This document shows, piece after piece, positions 63,807 through 64,000 of a stretch of 64,000 nucleotides of DNA. The stretch is from Solirubrobacter sp963724195 (GTDB lineage: Bacteria > Actinomycetota > Thermoleophilia > Solirubrobacterales > Solirubrobacteraceae): the NCBI GenBank assembly GCA_963724195.1, contig CAVRTQ010000027.1, positions 124,001-188,000 of the forward strand. The letters run 5' to 3'. The position numbers and the translations under genes were made by a program. The notes beneath the pieces are model-generated. The model saw only the letters and a program-made list of their open reading frames with translations, was not told the origin of the DNA and searched no databases. Each line of letters opens with the position of its first letter. Position 1 is the first letter of the stretch.

Positions 63807-64000
63807 GCGGCCACGACCTCGCCGGCGCGCACGCGCTGCTCGCCCGGCAGGAACACGGCCGCGATCAGCGCGCCCGCGAGGGCCACGCCGACGGCGACCA
63901 GCGTCGCCGTCTGCATCCCGTTCACGAACGCCTCCTGCCCGGCGGCGATCAGCTGCGGGTTGCCCGTCGCGAGCGCGCCCGCGAGCGAGTCGCGCGCCAT
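63803..64000 (-). CDS. MFS drug transporter, C-terminal fragment (5' part off window)
   Basis: The visible 65 residues (MARDSLAGALATGNPQLIAAG, FVNGMQTATLVAVGVALAGALIAAVFLPGE) form the last helix and end of a DHA2-type MFS transporter (EmrB/QacA family). The gene is cut by the window's right end; the ATG at 64000 is an internal methionine, not a proven start. It is followed by its likely regulator, the TetR gene. Confidence 0.75.
   Translation of the reverse strand: MARDSLAGALATGNPQLIAAGQEAFVNGMQTATLVAVGVALAGALIAAVFLPGEQRVRAGEVVAA

Noticed and set aside
1..64000. CRISPR array, rRNA, prophage or insertion sequence
   Set aside because: I saw no regularly spaced repeats, no rRNA-like sequence, no integrase or transposase gene, and no phage structural genes.

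Overview
The window is high-GC (about 70%) bacterial DNA with actinobacterial features: an Mrp that lacks the CxxC motif, a PafB-PafC-type WYL fusion, TAnnnT -10 boxes, many GTG/TTG starts and ATGA/GTGA/TTGA stop-start overlaps. Several lineage-flavoured secreted or membrane proteins, and a C-terminal beta domain that I associate with Solirubrobacterales (Thermoleophilia), suggest a Solirubrobacter-like soil actinobacterium. That placement is inferred from gene style; no search was run. LAYOUT. 1-2.4 kb: 5' part of a secreted ThuA plus glucose/sorbosone dehydrogenase fusion. 2.6 kb: a selenocysteine tRNA with its own promoter. 2.8-6.9 kb: a YrdC-like protein, then an EfeU/EfeO-type iron uptake pair. 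6.9-14.7 kb: an epimerase, a YhaM-like HD nuclease, a PAC2 protein, a UvrD-family helicase fused to an Fe-S PD-(D/E)XK nuclease, an inositol-phosphatase-family enzyme and a zincin. 14.7-17.3 kb: three overlapping genes for secreted or membrane proteins. 17.6-24.2 kb: a Lys/Ala-rich basic protein, an XRE/MmyB regulator, an SDR, a NarL-type two-component system plus an extra regulator, Mrp and a ferredoxin. 24.2-31.2 kb: an NmrA-like protein, an amidase, the threonine-to-glycine operon tdh-kbl, a cupin, a phosphodiesterase and two small proteins. 31.4-33.5 kb: groES-groEL behind a promoter flanked by two CIRCE operators. 33.4-38.6 kb: ASCH, NUDIX, Crp/Fnr, DUF4349 and ECF sigma genes, a glycerophosphodiesterase and a Nei-type glycosylase. 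38.6-40.5 kb: a PIN-domain gene divergent from a retron, consisting of a 156-nt msr-msd-like RNA bounded by an 18-bp a1/a2 inverted repeat followed by a retron-type reverse transcriptase. 40.5-47.3 kb: an Lhr helicase, a CadD-like exporter, an MFS transporter and a type 5 uracil-DNA glycosylase. 47.3-52.7 kb: a lipoprotein, rmlB-rmlD, a PucR-type regulator, a desaturase, a response regulator and a 69-aa HisKA-only protein. 52.8-64 kb: a WYL fusion, a PNPOx-like protein, a GntR/MFS divergent pair, rmlA, a second YhaM-like protein, an EcsC protein, a hydrolase, an L,D-transpeptidase, RNase D, and TetR next to a truncated MFS. HOW THE GENES WORK TOGETHER. EfeU/EfeO take up iron. Tdh and Kbl turn threonine into glycine and acetyl-CoA. 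RmlA, RmlB and RmlD make dTDP-rhamnose, although rmlA lies 8 kb from rmlBD and rmlC is not seen. The helicase-nuclease, Nei, type 5 UDG, Lhr and PafBC form a scattered DNA-repair group. The retron is the most exciting system here and is probably an antiphage element. QUALITY WARNING. About 29 single-base frame disruptions cut otherwise well-conserved genes, roughly one per 2 kb. Most are +1 insertions, often duplicating a neighbouring base. They are best read as uncorrected sequencing errors, so I annotate those genes across the break as CDS, not as pseudogenes.
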